Part shown: in pieces, positions 7,452 to 15,285 of the stretch
Layout of the letters: each line of letters opens with the position of its first letter
How positions within the stretch are numbered: position 1 is the first letter of the stretch
DNA from: Candidatus Coprocola pullicola
GTDB lineage: Bacteria; Bacillota; Clostridia; Lachnospirales; Anaerotignaceae
Reading direction: 5' to 3'
DNA: 33,860 nt
Assembly: GCA_018715395.1 (NCBI GenBank)
Contig: DVLQ01000090.1
Location: 1-33,860 of the forward strand
Made by a program: the position numbers and the translations under genes
The notes under the pieces: model-generated
Told to the model about the DNA's origin: nothing
Databases searched by the model: none
Seen by the model: the letters and a program-made list of their open reading frames with translations, nothing else

Positions 7452-8210
7452 ATGAAAAAATATATGGCAATACTATTTTCTGTATTGGTATTAACTGCTT
7501 GTGATAGCATTGTTACAAAAACACAATCTTCTGTTGCTCCTATGACACAACCCATTGTTCAAGAAACTCCGATTGCAGAAACTGCCACAACATCTAATAC
7601 AACTACACAGGCGGCAACCACACAAACCCCTTCTAATACACAGACTGCACCTATTACACAAACTGCACCTGCTACACAGACCGCTCCTATTACACAAACT
7701 GCACCTGCTGTGCAGACCGCTCCTATTACACAAACTGCACCTGCTGTAACTTCTACTATCACAGATGAAACCGTAACAGCATATTATCAAAATGTTGCCG
7801 AGGAAAAAGCCATAGAAGCAGATATCGAAAAATTAGAAACAGATTTTCGCATGGGACGAATACAGCAAGATGCTTTTAGAACACAAAAATCTACATTAAA
7901 ACAACAAGAAAATATGTTGGAAGCTCAAATTGAACCTTTAGAACATATCATACCTGCTTATACACCGCCTCAAAACTGGGTTGATACTTCAAATATGCAG
8001 GCAATGATACAAAAATTGCAAGAAATAAAAATGACTTCAGATCAATTTGAATTTTCTCTTGACCAAGCTGAATATAGCTACATTTCCGGCAACATTACAA
8101 GAGACGCTTATAAGCAACAAGTCATAGAAATTGAAAAACAAAAAGATATCTTAGACAGACAAGAAGATATCTTAGAAAATATTTTGGAGTCCTATGGTTG
8201 GGACGACTAA
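7452..8210 (+). CDS. Lipoprotein with TQTAP repeats and two SHOCT-like segments
   Basis: A 252-residue surface lipoprotein of unknown function. The signal peptide ends in lipobox LTAC with Cys17 as the lipidated residue. A Thr/Gln/Pro-rich spacer follows, with six near-perfect TQTAP(I/A) hexapeptides at residues 63-98. The rest (about 105-248) is charged and helical. It holds two related segments, LETDFRMGRIQQDAF and LDQAEYSYISGNITRDAY, each followed by a Q/K-rich helix. Both resemble the SHOCT pattern (L, then G-I-x-x-D/E-A/E-Y/F), which is my reading and not a database result. ATG follows GGGAGG. The gene is divergent from the two-component operon and its promoter carries the putative regulator repeats, so it is probably a member of that regulon. 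It might tether or sense cell-wall material. Confidence 0.82.
   Translation: MKKYMAILFSVLVLTACDSIVTKTQSSVAPMTQPIVQETPIAETATTSNTTTQAATTQTPSNTQTAPITQTAPATQTAPITQTAPAVQTAPITQTAPAVTSTITDETVTAYYQNVAEEKAIEADIEKLETDFRMGRIQQDAFRTQKSTLKQQENMLEAQIEPLEHIIPAYTPPQNWVDTSNMQAMIQKLQEIKMTSDQFEFSLDQAEYSYISGNITRDAYKQQVIEIEKQKDILDRQEDILENILESYGWDD
7638..7745 (+). repeat. Six 18-bp in-frame repeats encoding TQTAP(I/A)
   Basis: An 18-bp unit is repeated six times and encodes TQTAPI/TQTAPA (once VQTAPI). The high identity at the DNA level means copy number could vary by slippage between strains, changing the length of the lipoprotein's wall-spanning spacer. Confidence 0.85.
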
Positions 8211-8260
8211 TCTAAAAAACAAACATTGTATATTTTTTTCTTTTATGGTATAGTAATAAA

Positions 8261-8325
8261 GGGTATCTTTTATTAAGGTAAAGGGGAGGATACAAAGGGA
8301 AGTCCTCTCCTTTGTTTTTTTCTTC
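8261..8325 (+). ncRNA. Candidate small RNA of about 60 nt behind the lipoprotein gene
   Basis: TTGTAT (8226-8231), a 17-nt spacer and TATAGT (8249-8254) make a good vegetative promoter after the lipoprotein stop. About 20 nt later comes a strong terminator, so the predicted transcript is only about 60 nt. It contains AGGGGAGGA in the terminator stem and no sizeable frame. It could equally be a spurious promoter in front of the lipoprotein terminator. Confidence 0.35.
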
Positions 8326-8330
8326 TTTTT
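8280..8330 (+). terminator. Intrinsic terminator after the lipoprotein gene
   Basis: AAAGGGGAGGA (8280-8290) pairs with TCCTCTCCTTT (8303-8313) with one G-U pair, followed by a T-rich run to 8330. Confidence 0.8.
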
Positions 8331-8346
8331 AAAAATAAAAAAGATA

Positions 8347-8521
8347 GAGAGCCCGTCTAGCTTCCCAATAGACGGACTCTCCACCACCAAACTGCTTGCC
8401 TTTATCATTGTATGTTACTACTTCTTCTAAAGGCAACCATCATGCAGAGGTAGCCCGCCTCTGCATATTTTTTGACAGCATTGACTGTCTTTTTGCCAAA
8501 GTTTTTTGCTTTGGCTTTTTT
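8347..8521. ncRNA. Cluster of five hairpins: structured RNA or relic of a small-toxin locus
   Basis: Five stem-loops stand in line. (1) GAGAG-CCGTCTA pairs with TAGACGG-CTCTC, 8347-8381. (2) TTGCCTTTA (8396-8404) pairs with TAAAGGCAA (8428-8436). (3) ATGCAGAGG/CCTCTGCAT, 8442-8466, followed by T's on plus. (4) GACAG/CTGTC, 8474-8489, followed by T's. (5) GCCAAAG/CTTTGGC, 8495-8515, followed by T's. Hairpin 1 reads as a terminator on the minus strand and hairpins 3-5 on the plus strand, suggesting convergent or overlapping RNAs. On the minus strand the loop of hairpin 2 encodes VVTYND, like the start of small holin-like toxins, but no toxin body follows. The function is not known. Confidence 0.5.
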
Positions 8522-8723
8522 GTTTCAAAAAAGTCATCTCTACCTTCCCATTTATAGATATGACTCTTTTTTAATAAAGCAAGGATTTTCCAATTTAGAT
8601 TAAAAAGATTGGTGATTTTTTGCTGAGAATGTTTTTATTTTTTTTGATATATCATTGAAAAATCCTAGCTGATAAAACAGCGGAAACCTTACCAAAATAG
8701 ATTTCCTGTATGAACAACAGTAG

Positions 8724-10046
8724 TTACCGATAAAGTTTACCACTGTAGTATCCTGTATATTTGTCTGTTGCAGACTCATAAACATAATCATCCAAATCCA
8801 ATGTTCCTTTATAGATATAACCATCTTGTTCTAAGCTAGCGTCTAATTTTTTAGGTAAATAGCCATATTGAACATATTTATAATTTCTCACCACTAAATA
8901 TCTAGCCGCCCTTTCATCAGGAGTTTGAATTTGTACATCATTTTCTGTCAGTACCACCGTATCAGTGCCTGAAATAATTTCATTTTTGAAATCAACATTT
9001 TCTTCAATTAAACCTACACTCATATTTTCTTGTGATATCATATCATTTTGTCTTTCATCTACCACTGCATTGCTTGTTGTAGCAAAAACCGATGTCACAC
9101 TTGTTACAATCAAAACCGATGTAACCATTGTAAGTGCTGATACCTTTTTCCACTTGCTCAAAAGTTCCACCCTTTCTTTCAATGCATTTTGTGAAAATCC
9201 ATTATACAAAAATAAACCTCTTTTCTTTTTCTTTCCACTTTTATCCGCCTGCTGTACTTTGTCTGCAGCAGCTATAATGCTTAATGCATACTTTTTCTTA
9301 TTTTCAGGTTGAAAAAATTCAATTGCTCTATTATCACAAAAAACTTCAATATCTCTTGCAATATATTTTCTCATCATATATATTAGAGGATTAAACCAGT
9401 TGATACAAATTACTACCTGCACAATAATTTGCCACAATACATGATGATACTTAATGTGCATATATTCATGACATAACCAATGCTTTATGGTATCTTCATT
9501 TTCTATGTCATAATCATATGGCAGTAATATAATAGGAAAAAACAGACCTACTGATACAGGCATATCTAATCCCCATGATAATTTAATCGGTACTTTTTTA
9601 AAATTCTTTTGCGCTTTCATCCATTGTACAGGAAAAGAGTCTTCCTCTAATGTAATGGAATTTCTTATTGTAATAAAGTTTCCTAAATAAGAATAAATAC
9701 ACCAAAGCGCTGAAACAATTATTCCTATTATCCAAATGATATGTATAAGTTCTGTTCCTGAAATAACAATTCCTGTTTCTTCTTGTATTATCATTGTTTC
9801 TACAGATATCGGCTGCATTGTACTAAATATATCGCTTCGATAAAACATATCGTCTTTAAAAAAATAATACAAATTAAATATGCTTACTTCGCAAGTGATT
9901 GACCATGGAATCAATAATCTTATGATTGCAAGTATCCAAAGAGTACAAAACATGATATTCGGCAATTTTTTAAGAGCTGTATCTCGAAGCAACATCGTAA
10001 AAGCAATAATAAGACTCGCCGAAATATTCATTTCAACAATACCCAT
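8724..10046 (-). CDS. BlaR1-like M56 membrane metalloprotease without a penicillin-binding domain
   Basis: A 440-residue M56 family protein. Several membrane segments occupy the N-terminal half. The zinc motif HEYMH lies at about 193-197, in the run CHEYMHIKYHHVLWQ typical of BlaR1/MecR1, and another membrane segment is at about 302-322. In BlaR1/MecR1 the protease cleaves the BlaI/MecI repressor after ligand binding. Here the outer C-terminal part is only about 115 residues, ends in a Tyr-rich segment and shows no penicillin-binding STxK/SxN/KTG motifs. A beta-lactam signal is therefore unlikely; some other envelope signal is sensed. ATG at 10046 is preferred because GAGGG lies 8 nt upstream; an upstream in-frame GTG overlaps the repressor stop but lacks a ribosome site. 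It forms an operon with the repressor upstream. Confidence 0.88.
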   Translation of the reverse strand: MGIVEMNISASLIIAFTMLLRDTALKKLPNIMFCTLWILAIIRLLIPWSITCEVSIFNLYYFFKDDMFYRSDIFSTMQPISVETMIIQEETGIVISGTELIHIIWIIGIIVSALWCIYSYLGNFITIRNSITLEEDSFPVQWMKAQKNFKKVPIKLSWGLDMPVSVGLFFPIILLPYDYDIENEDTIKHWLCHEYMHIKYHHVLWQIIVQVVICINWFNPLIYMMRKYIARDIEVFCDNRAIEFFQPENKKKYALSIIAAADKVQQADKSGKKKKRGLFLYNGFSQNALKERVELLSKWKKVSALTMVTSVLIVTSVTSVFATTSNAVVDERQNDMISQENMSVGLIEENVDFKNEIISGTDTVVLTENDVQIQTPDERAARYLVVRNYKYVQYGYLPKKLDASLEQDGYIYKGTLDLDDYVYESATDKYTGYYSGKLYR

Positions 10047-10057
10047 TCTAATTACCC

Positions 10058-10408
10058 TCACATATTATCCAATAATTTTTTGGCTTCTTCTATTTCCTTC
10101 TCTGATAACTTTGTACTACCCAAAAAAGCATTTAAAAACAATGCCGGAGATTTTTCAAACATTTTATTTACAATATCGTTTGCACTTTGTATTCCCATTT
10201 CCTCTCTTGTTTTTAACGGCTTACAGATAAAGTTTGGTTCTTGCCGTTCTATTAATCCCTTTTCAATACTCTTTTTTAAAACAGTATATGTGGTATTTTT
10301 ATTCCAGCCTACTTTCTCTGCTAGTATACGATATAATACGCTCGCAGGCATCTCACCTTCTTGCCATAAAACAGATAACACCTTTAATTCTGATTCCAGT
10401 AATTTCAT
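10058..10408 (-). CDS. BlaI/MecI/CopY family transcriptional repressor
   Basis: A 116-residue winged-helix repressor of normal family length (about 120). It starts MKLLESELKVLSVLW, the usual opening of BlaI proteins, and contains WNKNTTYTVLKKSIEKGLI, the recognition helix. The C-terminal part (about 75-116) is the dimerisation and cleavage region. An upstream in-frame TTG would add 11 residues not found in the family, so ATG at 10408 is chosen. Its gene lies directly before the M56 protease gene. The promoter carries an ACTA-N6-TAGT dyad of exactly the BlaI/MecI half-site spacing, so autorepression is expected, relieved when the protease cleaves the repressor. Genes controlled beyond this operon are not visible here. 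Confidence 0.92.
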   Translation of the reverse strand: MKLLESELKVLSVLWQEGEMPASVLYRILAEKVGWNKNTTYTVLKKSIEKGLIERQEPNFICKPLKTREEMGIQSANDIVNKMFEKSPALFLNAFLGSTKLSEKEIEEAKKLLDNM

Positions 10409-10487
10409 GCCAACCAACTCTTTTCCAAAAAAAATATTCAAATTTCATTTTTTAATTTATTTGCCTATTTTCTTCGTCTGCTCTTCC

Positions 10488-10516
10488 ATAATAACACAGA
10501 CTAAATTCCTAGTCAA
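10488..10516 (-). promoter_or_regulatory. Promoter of the blaI-like operon with BlaI-type operator
   Basis: On the minus strand TTGACT (10511-10516), a 17-nt spacer and TATTAT (10488-10493) form a strong promoter. The dyad GACTA-N6-TAGTC (10499-10514) overlaps the -35 and spacer. Known MecI/BlaI operators have ACTA and TAGT half-sites six bases apart, so this is the likely repressor site. Confidence 0.75.
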
Positions 10517-10785
10517 CTATTTTTTTATTTGTTTTTACAAATTTCGACAATATTATATATCTGACCTTTTGCGTGCTTCAACTATACTCTAACTTTTGAA
10601 ATAGACTGTTTGAATGGTTTTATTATCACCACATTTAATTTACTTTATCCATTTTTAGCTGCCCCTTTATCAATCATAAAAAATCCTTTTTGCCAAAGTA
10701 TTTCTATTGCTCTTTTTTGTCAATATCATATTCTGTACTACTACAATCCTAGCATATCCCTCTTTTTTCGTCAAGACATATGCTT

Positions 10786-11439
10786 TCAAAAATATATTTT
10801 ATGAATTTGCAAATCCCTTTTTTGAGCATAATTTAGTGTATATGCTGTTCCTCCTCCTTCTTTTTGGTCAATAATGGCAATCAAAAGCGTGGAATGTTCT
10901 ACCATATATCGGTTTCTTTGATGATAACACCCTCTTGTATTATATTCTTGCACTGCCCAAGTTTGTTGACAATGCTCCATTGCTTTTTTCACTCTTTCCG
11001 AAACCTTTTTCTTTTTATAGGGTAAATATGCTTTTAATACAATATCATACCCTCTTTTTTGTAATGCTATCACAGTTTCTGCCGCCAACAAATCTGCTCC
11101 TTCTGCAAATCCTGATAAAAAAATTTTATATCCATTTTTTATAGCATACTTAATCTCCTTTTTTATCAATTTTTTTATTTTTTTTTCCTTTTCTATAGGA
11201 ATTTCTCTTCTTCCTGAAAAACAACAAGTTATATTTCTTTCTTCTTGTATAATTTCTTTTTCTTTTAATATGTGTAATGTTGTTTTTTCCTTTTGTTCTC
11301 TGTCCCATTGTTCCAATATCTTTTTGGCGTCGTCCAACTCTTCTTGTGTCAATCTGTCAATCCCACCATAAAACCATTCTCTTTGCATATCATTCATCTT
11401 TTTCAATTTATCAATTATGATTTCAGCTATGCTAAACAC
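10786..11439 (-). CDS. SLOG-superfamily protein (DUF1273/YpsA-like) with N-terminal extension
   Basis: A 217-residue cytoplasmic protein. Residues about 68-217 form a Rossmann-like SLOG domain with CCFSGRREIP (72-81), LSGFAEGADLLAAE (108-121), RNRYMVEHSTLLIA and a final GGGTAYTLNYA. These match the nucleotide-binding loops of the DUF1273/YpsA branch. SLOG proteins are thought to bind or cleave nucleotide-derived ligands, and several belong to stress or antiphage systems. The first 65 residues are charged and helical and do not belong to the core domain. The GTG start at 11439 has AAAGGAG about 9-12 nt upstream. It is divergent from the XRE regulator at 11617. Substrate and role are unknown. 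Confidence 0.8.
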   Translation of the reverse strand: MFSIAEIIIDKLKKMNDMQREWFYGGIDRLTQEELDDAKKILEQWDREQKEKTTLHILKEKEIIQEERNITCCFSGRREIPIEKEKKIKKLIKKEIKYAIKNGYKIFLSGFAEGADLLAAETVIALQKRGYDIVLKAYLPYKKKKVSERVKKAMEHCQQTWAVQEYNTRGCYHQRNRYMVEHSTLLIAIIDQKEGGGTAYTLNYAQKRDLQIHKIYF

Positions 11440-11616
11440 TTTTTCCCTCTCCTTTCTTCTATTGGATATATTTTTTGAGTGATAGATATCTTTTTTTCAA
11501 AAAATTAGTTTTTAATATATTTTTAAATCTAAATATTAGTTAATTATATACTTTCATAAAAATCTTTTCATTAGCCATTATAATCTATAGAAAAAGGTGA
11601 ATAGGAGGTATCTTTT

Positions 11617-11946
11617 GTGCTTGGTAAACGATTATCTGAATTGCGAAAAAATGCATCTATGACACAAAAAGAACTTGCAGCAAAACTTAATCTAACAGCA
11701 TATTCTATATCCGCTTATGAAAACAATCACAATGAACCACCGGACTCTGTTAAAATACTCATTGCAAAAACCTTTAATGTTTCTATAGACTATTTGCTTG
11801 GCTTAACAAACAACCAAAATCCTTATGAGCCAAATCGTCGCTGTTTCTATCTTCCTCCATCTTTTCCGACATCGAAAGAACAGGACCTCAAAGATTATAT
11901 TGAATTTTTAATTTTTCAGTCTAAAAAAACACAACATAAATCTTAA
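11617..11946 (+). CDS. XRE family transcriptional regulator
   Basis: A 109-residue protein with an N-terminal Cro/C1-type helix-turn-helix (about residues 5-62: LSELRKNASMTQKELAAKLN, then TAYSISAYENNHNEPPDS). A short C-terminal tail (about 70-109) has no recognised domain. The GTG start is supported by TAGGAGG 8 nt upstream. It is divergent from the SLOG gene with 177 bp between, so the two may share a control region. Two 14-bp direct repeats follow at 12063 and 12084. Such small XRE proteins occur both as housekeeping and mobile-element regulators. Confidence 0.88.
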   Translation: MLGKRLSELRKNASMTQKELAAKLNLTAYSISAYENNHNEPPDSVKILIAKTFNVSIDYLLGLTNNQNPYEPNRRCFYLPPSFPTSKEQDLKDYIEFLIFQSKKTQHKS

Positions 11947-12062
11947 TAAATTCATTCAAAAAATATATCACTTTCTTTATAAATATTATTTTTTATTGTT
12001 CACAATATATAGTATAACTCATTTTTTCTACAAATGGTAAAAATTAATGTTATAAATCATGA

Positions 12063-12097
12063 ATTTGGCGCATAAATTACAACATTTGGCGCATAAA
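12063..12097. repeat. Two 14-bp direct repeats (ATTTGGCGCATAAA) 21 bp apart
   Basis: ATTTGGCGCATAAA occurs at 12063-12076 and 12084-12097, a period of 21 bp or two helical turns. In a very AT-rich spacer the GGCGC core stands out. It could be a tandem protein-binding site, for example for the XRE regulator just upstream. Confidence 0.5.
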
Positions 12098-12210
12098 ATA
12101 AAAAGATACCTATTGATATCTCTTTTTGCCTTTCAAAAACCCTCTCTTTTTGCTTTTTATTTGTTTCTTTTTTATTACTAAAAAATAAATTTTTATTGAT
12201 CATAAAACAA

Positions 12211-12241
12211 AAAACAGCCATGTAAACATGACTGTTTTTTT
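12211..12241. terminator. Intrinsic terminator of the S-layer-homology gene
   Basis: AAACAG-CATG and CATG-CTGTTT pair around TAAA with one internal mismatch, and T runs follow on both strands. It lies 10 bp past the stop codon of the minus-strand gene at 12251. Confidence 0.8.
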
Positions 12242-12250
12242 ATCATACCG

Positions 12251-15181
12251 CTATATCAAATTTTGCTCTGTTATCCTCTCGTCCTTATTAATTTGTTTTT
12301 GTGTTGTTTCAAAAGACGTTCTCAAAATTGTATTGTCCGGAAGGGTTATCGTCAAAATATGCTGACCTTCTTGCAATGTCACACCATTGATAATTGATAC
12401 GGATAAAACAGTACTATCCTTTTTAGATGTGCTATACAATGGTCTTCCTCCATTTAAATTAGAAATATCTACTTGCATATTATGGTAGCCGCTTCCAATG
12501 GCTTCTTCAAAGTCTTTATTAAAATATATATCAATCTCACTTTCTGTCAAAACTTCTACTTTTGTAATCTCCAAAGCATCTTCATCTGGCATTTGCTCCG
12601 GTTTTTGTTCATATTTTTTAATAGGCTCACTATAATAAAATGTACTGTCTTGACTTCCATTTTCATTTTCTGTAGCATAGCAAAATCTCTGTCCTTCTTT
12701 TGCTTCAATATCTGTTAAAATATTTGTTCCATAGCTAATTTCTTTTTTTACCCCTGTTTTATAAATATCTTCTGGGTCTTTTGCGGATATATCTCCAAAT
12801 TGGCTATCATCATCATATATTTTATAGTATAAATAGCCCTCTCCCTTTGCATTCAATTCTACATCTATTGTATTTTCTGAAGTGGGCGTCACTGCAACAA
12901 TCTCAACAATAGGCGTTTCTACATCAAAATAAAAAGATTTCTCACAGCTTGTACCATTTTTAAATGCAACCTTCATTGTAAATGTATTTCCGCTAAAAGG
13001 AATATATCCTGCTTTCATATAAACATGATATGTAGTATCGTCAATTTTTTCAACTTCTCCTAAGTGCAAATCTGATTGAGTAGGACAAGTCAACTGAAAT
13101 TGTTCTATTGTCAATTCTTCCTCCACAGCTTTATCAAATGTTATTGCATACCAATACATTTTTCCTTCTTGTGCCTTCATATCTTTGTAAGATTGTATCG
13201 ATACAATATCATATTGAATCACATCTGGTATAACAGGAGGTTTTTCTATTGCTTTTGCCTCAATTTCAATTTCCTTCACAGGCGTAATTCTATCTTTAAC
13301 GTCAACTGCAACATAATATAATGTATAAGCTGTATTCGGTTCTAATCCTGTGATAGATACAGTATTCATTTTTAATTTCATTTCTGATTTTGTACCATTT
13401 GCAATCAGTTCTTCTGCCGTAGGTATTTTTGAAATCAAATTTCTTGCCATTGTGTCTGTTTCCTGTTCTTTTTTCATAATACTATAATACAGTGTTCCCG
13501 GAGTATCAGAAACATATGTAAATTCTGCCATTGTTTGCTCTTTTCTTTCTACAGACTCCAAAGACAACTCAGCGCAATCATATTTAATTTCAAAATCTTT
13601 ATTGATATATTCATTTTCACCTAATTTTATTTGTATATTATAAGTGTTATCTTTATAATAGGATGTCGTCAAATCATACACTTTATTGTCCTCTGTACGA
13701 ACATTCAGTATGGTCATATCAGAACCTCCGCCGGTACAAATAATGCTAAAATCCTCTTTTGTCAATACTTGTTTGGGTTCTTGGCTTAGTGTAACGCGGA
13801 TCAGACCATTTGTAACAGGAGTTACTTTTTCTATGGTTATTTGTTTTTCTGTAGTATTGCCATTTTGAGAGCCATTTCCTCCTGAACTGCTTCCCCCTGA
13901 ACTGCCTCCTCCTGAGCTACTTCCTCCTGATGGCTTGTTATTGTTTGAAGATGACTTTTCATTTTCTGCTGTGGTTTGTTTGTCTGTTGTAATTTTTGTA
14001 CCGCCTGTTACAGTTTCTCCATTTACCATTACCTCAGATACTTTTTCTGCCACTGTAACATTCGTTTGTTTTATTTCTATAGATACCCCTTCTGCCTGAA
14101 CTGTTATGTTTTCTACACTGCCCTCTCCTTTTACTACAGTGCCTATAGCGTTTTCTTCTATATTGATAGAGGCAATATTACCCTCTACCTCAACATTTGC
14201 AGGCTCTTTGATATCCATGTCTGCTATACTTCCACTAACTATAACATCTGTAGAATCTGTCACCAAAACACTTTTAAAATTTCCTTCCAATATGGCAGAA
14301 GTTGTAATATCTACTAATGCAATATCACTATTTTGCGCTAATAATCGTACCGATGATTTTTGTTTTTCTACAGAAATTGCATTAATATTAGAATTCTCTA
14401 TTTTAACTGTATTCACACCGCCGCCACGGACAATTAACTTTCCTTCTACTGTCACATTTTGCAGTGTCACATCTCCCTCGTCAACGCCTTCTGATAATAT
14501 CAAATCTCCCTTTATTACACTATCTTTTAATACCACATCTTCTGTATTGATAATAACACTTTTTTCTGACTGAGAAGATATTGTGCTGTCTTTTGTTATG
14601 ATATCTTGGATAGCATTGTCTAACAACGCCACTACTTCACTTCTTGAAATTGCTTCTGTAGGGTGAAAAGCTTCATCATCAGAACCTTTAATATATCCTT
14701 TTGATTCCATTTCTTTCACATAGCCTTTTGCCCATTGTGCAATTTGCCCATCATCTATAAAATTTGTATTTCCACTTTCTCCTGTCAACCCCAATGCTCT
14801 TGATAACATTACAACAGCCTCTTGACGGGACATAGTATCTTTTGGTCTGACAATACTTTCATCTCCAACCAATATCCCTGCCTTTGCCGCTTTTAATATA
14901 GGTTCTGTATAAAAATTCTCGTCCAAATCTACAAATACATTTTCACTCTTTTGCCGATAATCCATTATATTGTTTAATATAACTGCCATTTCTCCTCTTG
15001 TTACAGTATCGTCTGGTCGAAAAAATCCATTGTATCCATTTAACACATTTCGATTGCTCCATGTTGCAATGGCATTTTCTGCCCAATGTCCCTGTGTGTC
15101 ATTGTATAACTCCTTTGCAAAGACCATATTGTTTGGAAACAATAACATTCCAATCAATACAACTGCCGTCCATTTCTTCAT
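12251..15181 (-). CDS. S-layer homology domain surface protein with beta-helix-like and Fn3-like regions
   Basis: A 976-residue exported protein. The signal peptide ends near residue 22. Three SLH domains follow (about 26-72, 82-131 and 141-190), each with the HWA/F-RP-D-T-R-E pattern; SLH trimers bind pyruvylated wall polysaccharide. Residues about 205-390 consist of short hydrophobic-alternating repeats (SVIKGDLILSEGV, NVTVEGKLIVRGG and others) that look like a right-handed beta-helix. A Ser/Gly/Asn linker (about 410-440) leads to several Ig/Fn3-like segments; ITGLEPNTAYTLYYVAVD near 600 is a typical Fn3 strand. No catalytic motif was seen, so it is probably structural or adhesive. AAAAGGGG precedes the ATG. 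Its own terminator lies at 12211 and another lies just upstream, so it is a single-gene unit. Confidence 0.88.
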   Translation of the reverse strand: MKKWTAVVLIGMLLFPNNMVFAKELYNDTQGHWAENAIATWSNRNVLNGYNGFFRPDDTVTRGEMAVILNNIMDYRQKSENVFVDLDENFYTEPILKAAKAGILVGDESIVRPKDTMSRQEAVVMLSRALGLTGESGNTNFIDDGQIAQWAKGYVKEMESKGYIKGSDDEAFHPTEAISRSEVVALLDNAIQDIITKDSTISSQSEKSVIINTEDVVLKDSVIKGDLILSEGVDEGDVTLQNVTVEGKLIVRGGGVNTVKIENSNINAISVEKQKSSVRLLAQNSDIALVDITTSAILEGNFKSVLVTDSTDVIVSGSIADMDIKEPANVEVEGNIASINIEENAIGTVVKGEGSVENITVQAEGVSIEIKQTNVTVAEKVSEVMVNGETVTGGTKITTDKQTTAENEKSSSNNNKPSGGSSSGGGSSGGSSSGGNGSQNGNTTEKQITIEKVTPVTNGLIRVTLSQEPKQVLTKEDFSIICTGGGSDMTILNVRTEDNKVYDLTTSYYKDNTYNIQIKLGENEYINKDFEIKYDCAELSLESVERKEQTMAEFTYVSDTPGTLYYSIMKKEQETDTMARNLISKIPTAEELIANGTKSEMKLKMNTVSITGLEPNTAYTLYYVAVDVKDRITPVKEIEIEAKAIEKPPVIPDVIQYDIVSIQSYKDMKAQEGKMYWYAITFDKAVEEELTIEQFQLTCPTQSDLHLGEVEKIDDTTYHVYMKAGYIPFSGNTFTMKVAFKNGTSCEKSFYFDVETPIVEIVAVTPTSENTIDVELNAKGEGYLYYKIYDDDSQFGDISAKDPEDIYKTGVKKEISYGTNILTDIEAKEGQRFCYATENENGSQDSTFYYSEPIKKYEQKPEQMPDEDALEITKVEVLTESEIDIYFNKDFEEAIGSGYHNMQVDISNLNGGRPLYSTSKKDSTVLSVSIINGVTLQEGQHILTITLPDNTILRTSFETTQKQINKDERITEQNLI

Positions 15182-15209
15182 TTTCTACGCCCCTTTTTAT
15201 AGATTCCAT

Positions 15210-15242
15210 AACAAAAGAGTCTTTAAAAGACTCTTTTGTTTC
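15210..15242. terminator. Strong bidirectional terminator between two minus-strand genes
   Basis: AACAAAAGAGTCTTT and AAAGACTCTTTTGTT are perfect complements with almost no spacer, T-rich on both strands. It ends the 15286-16572 gene and insulates the S-layer-homology gene. Confidence 0.88.
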
Positions 15243-15285
15243 TTTATTTATATTATATCAAATTACTATGATTTTTCAAGTTCCA

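Noticed and set aside
7638-7745. 18-bp repeat array considered as a CRISPR
   Set aside because: Repeats are directly adjacent without spacers and are in frame within the lipoprotein.
7491-7790. Cys/Arg- and Val/Gly-rich frames opposite the TQTAP repeats
   Set aside because: Low-complexity reverse translation of the 18-bp repeats, not genes.
8172-8408. 78-codon minus-strand frame (MIKASSLVVESPS...)
   Set aside because: It runs through two terminator hairpins and into the lipoprotein gene. Lys- and Tyr-rich runs reflect A/T tracts. The hairpins explain the sequence better.
8600-8824. 74-codon frame overlapping the end of the M56 protease gene
   Set aside because: Different frame of the protease 3' end, no ribosome site, no family resemblance.
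10610-10804. 64-codon plus-strand frame after the blaI-like promoter
   Set aside because: No ribosome site, AT-driven Phe/Ile/Tyr composition and overlap with the end of the SLOG gene.
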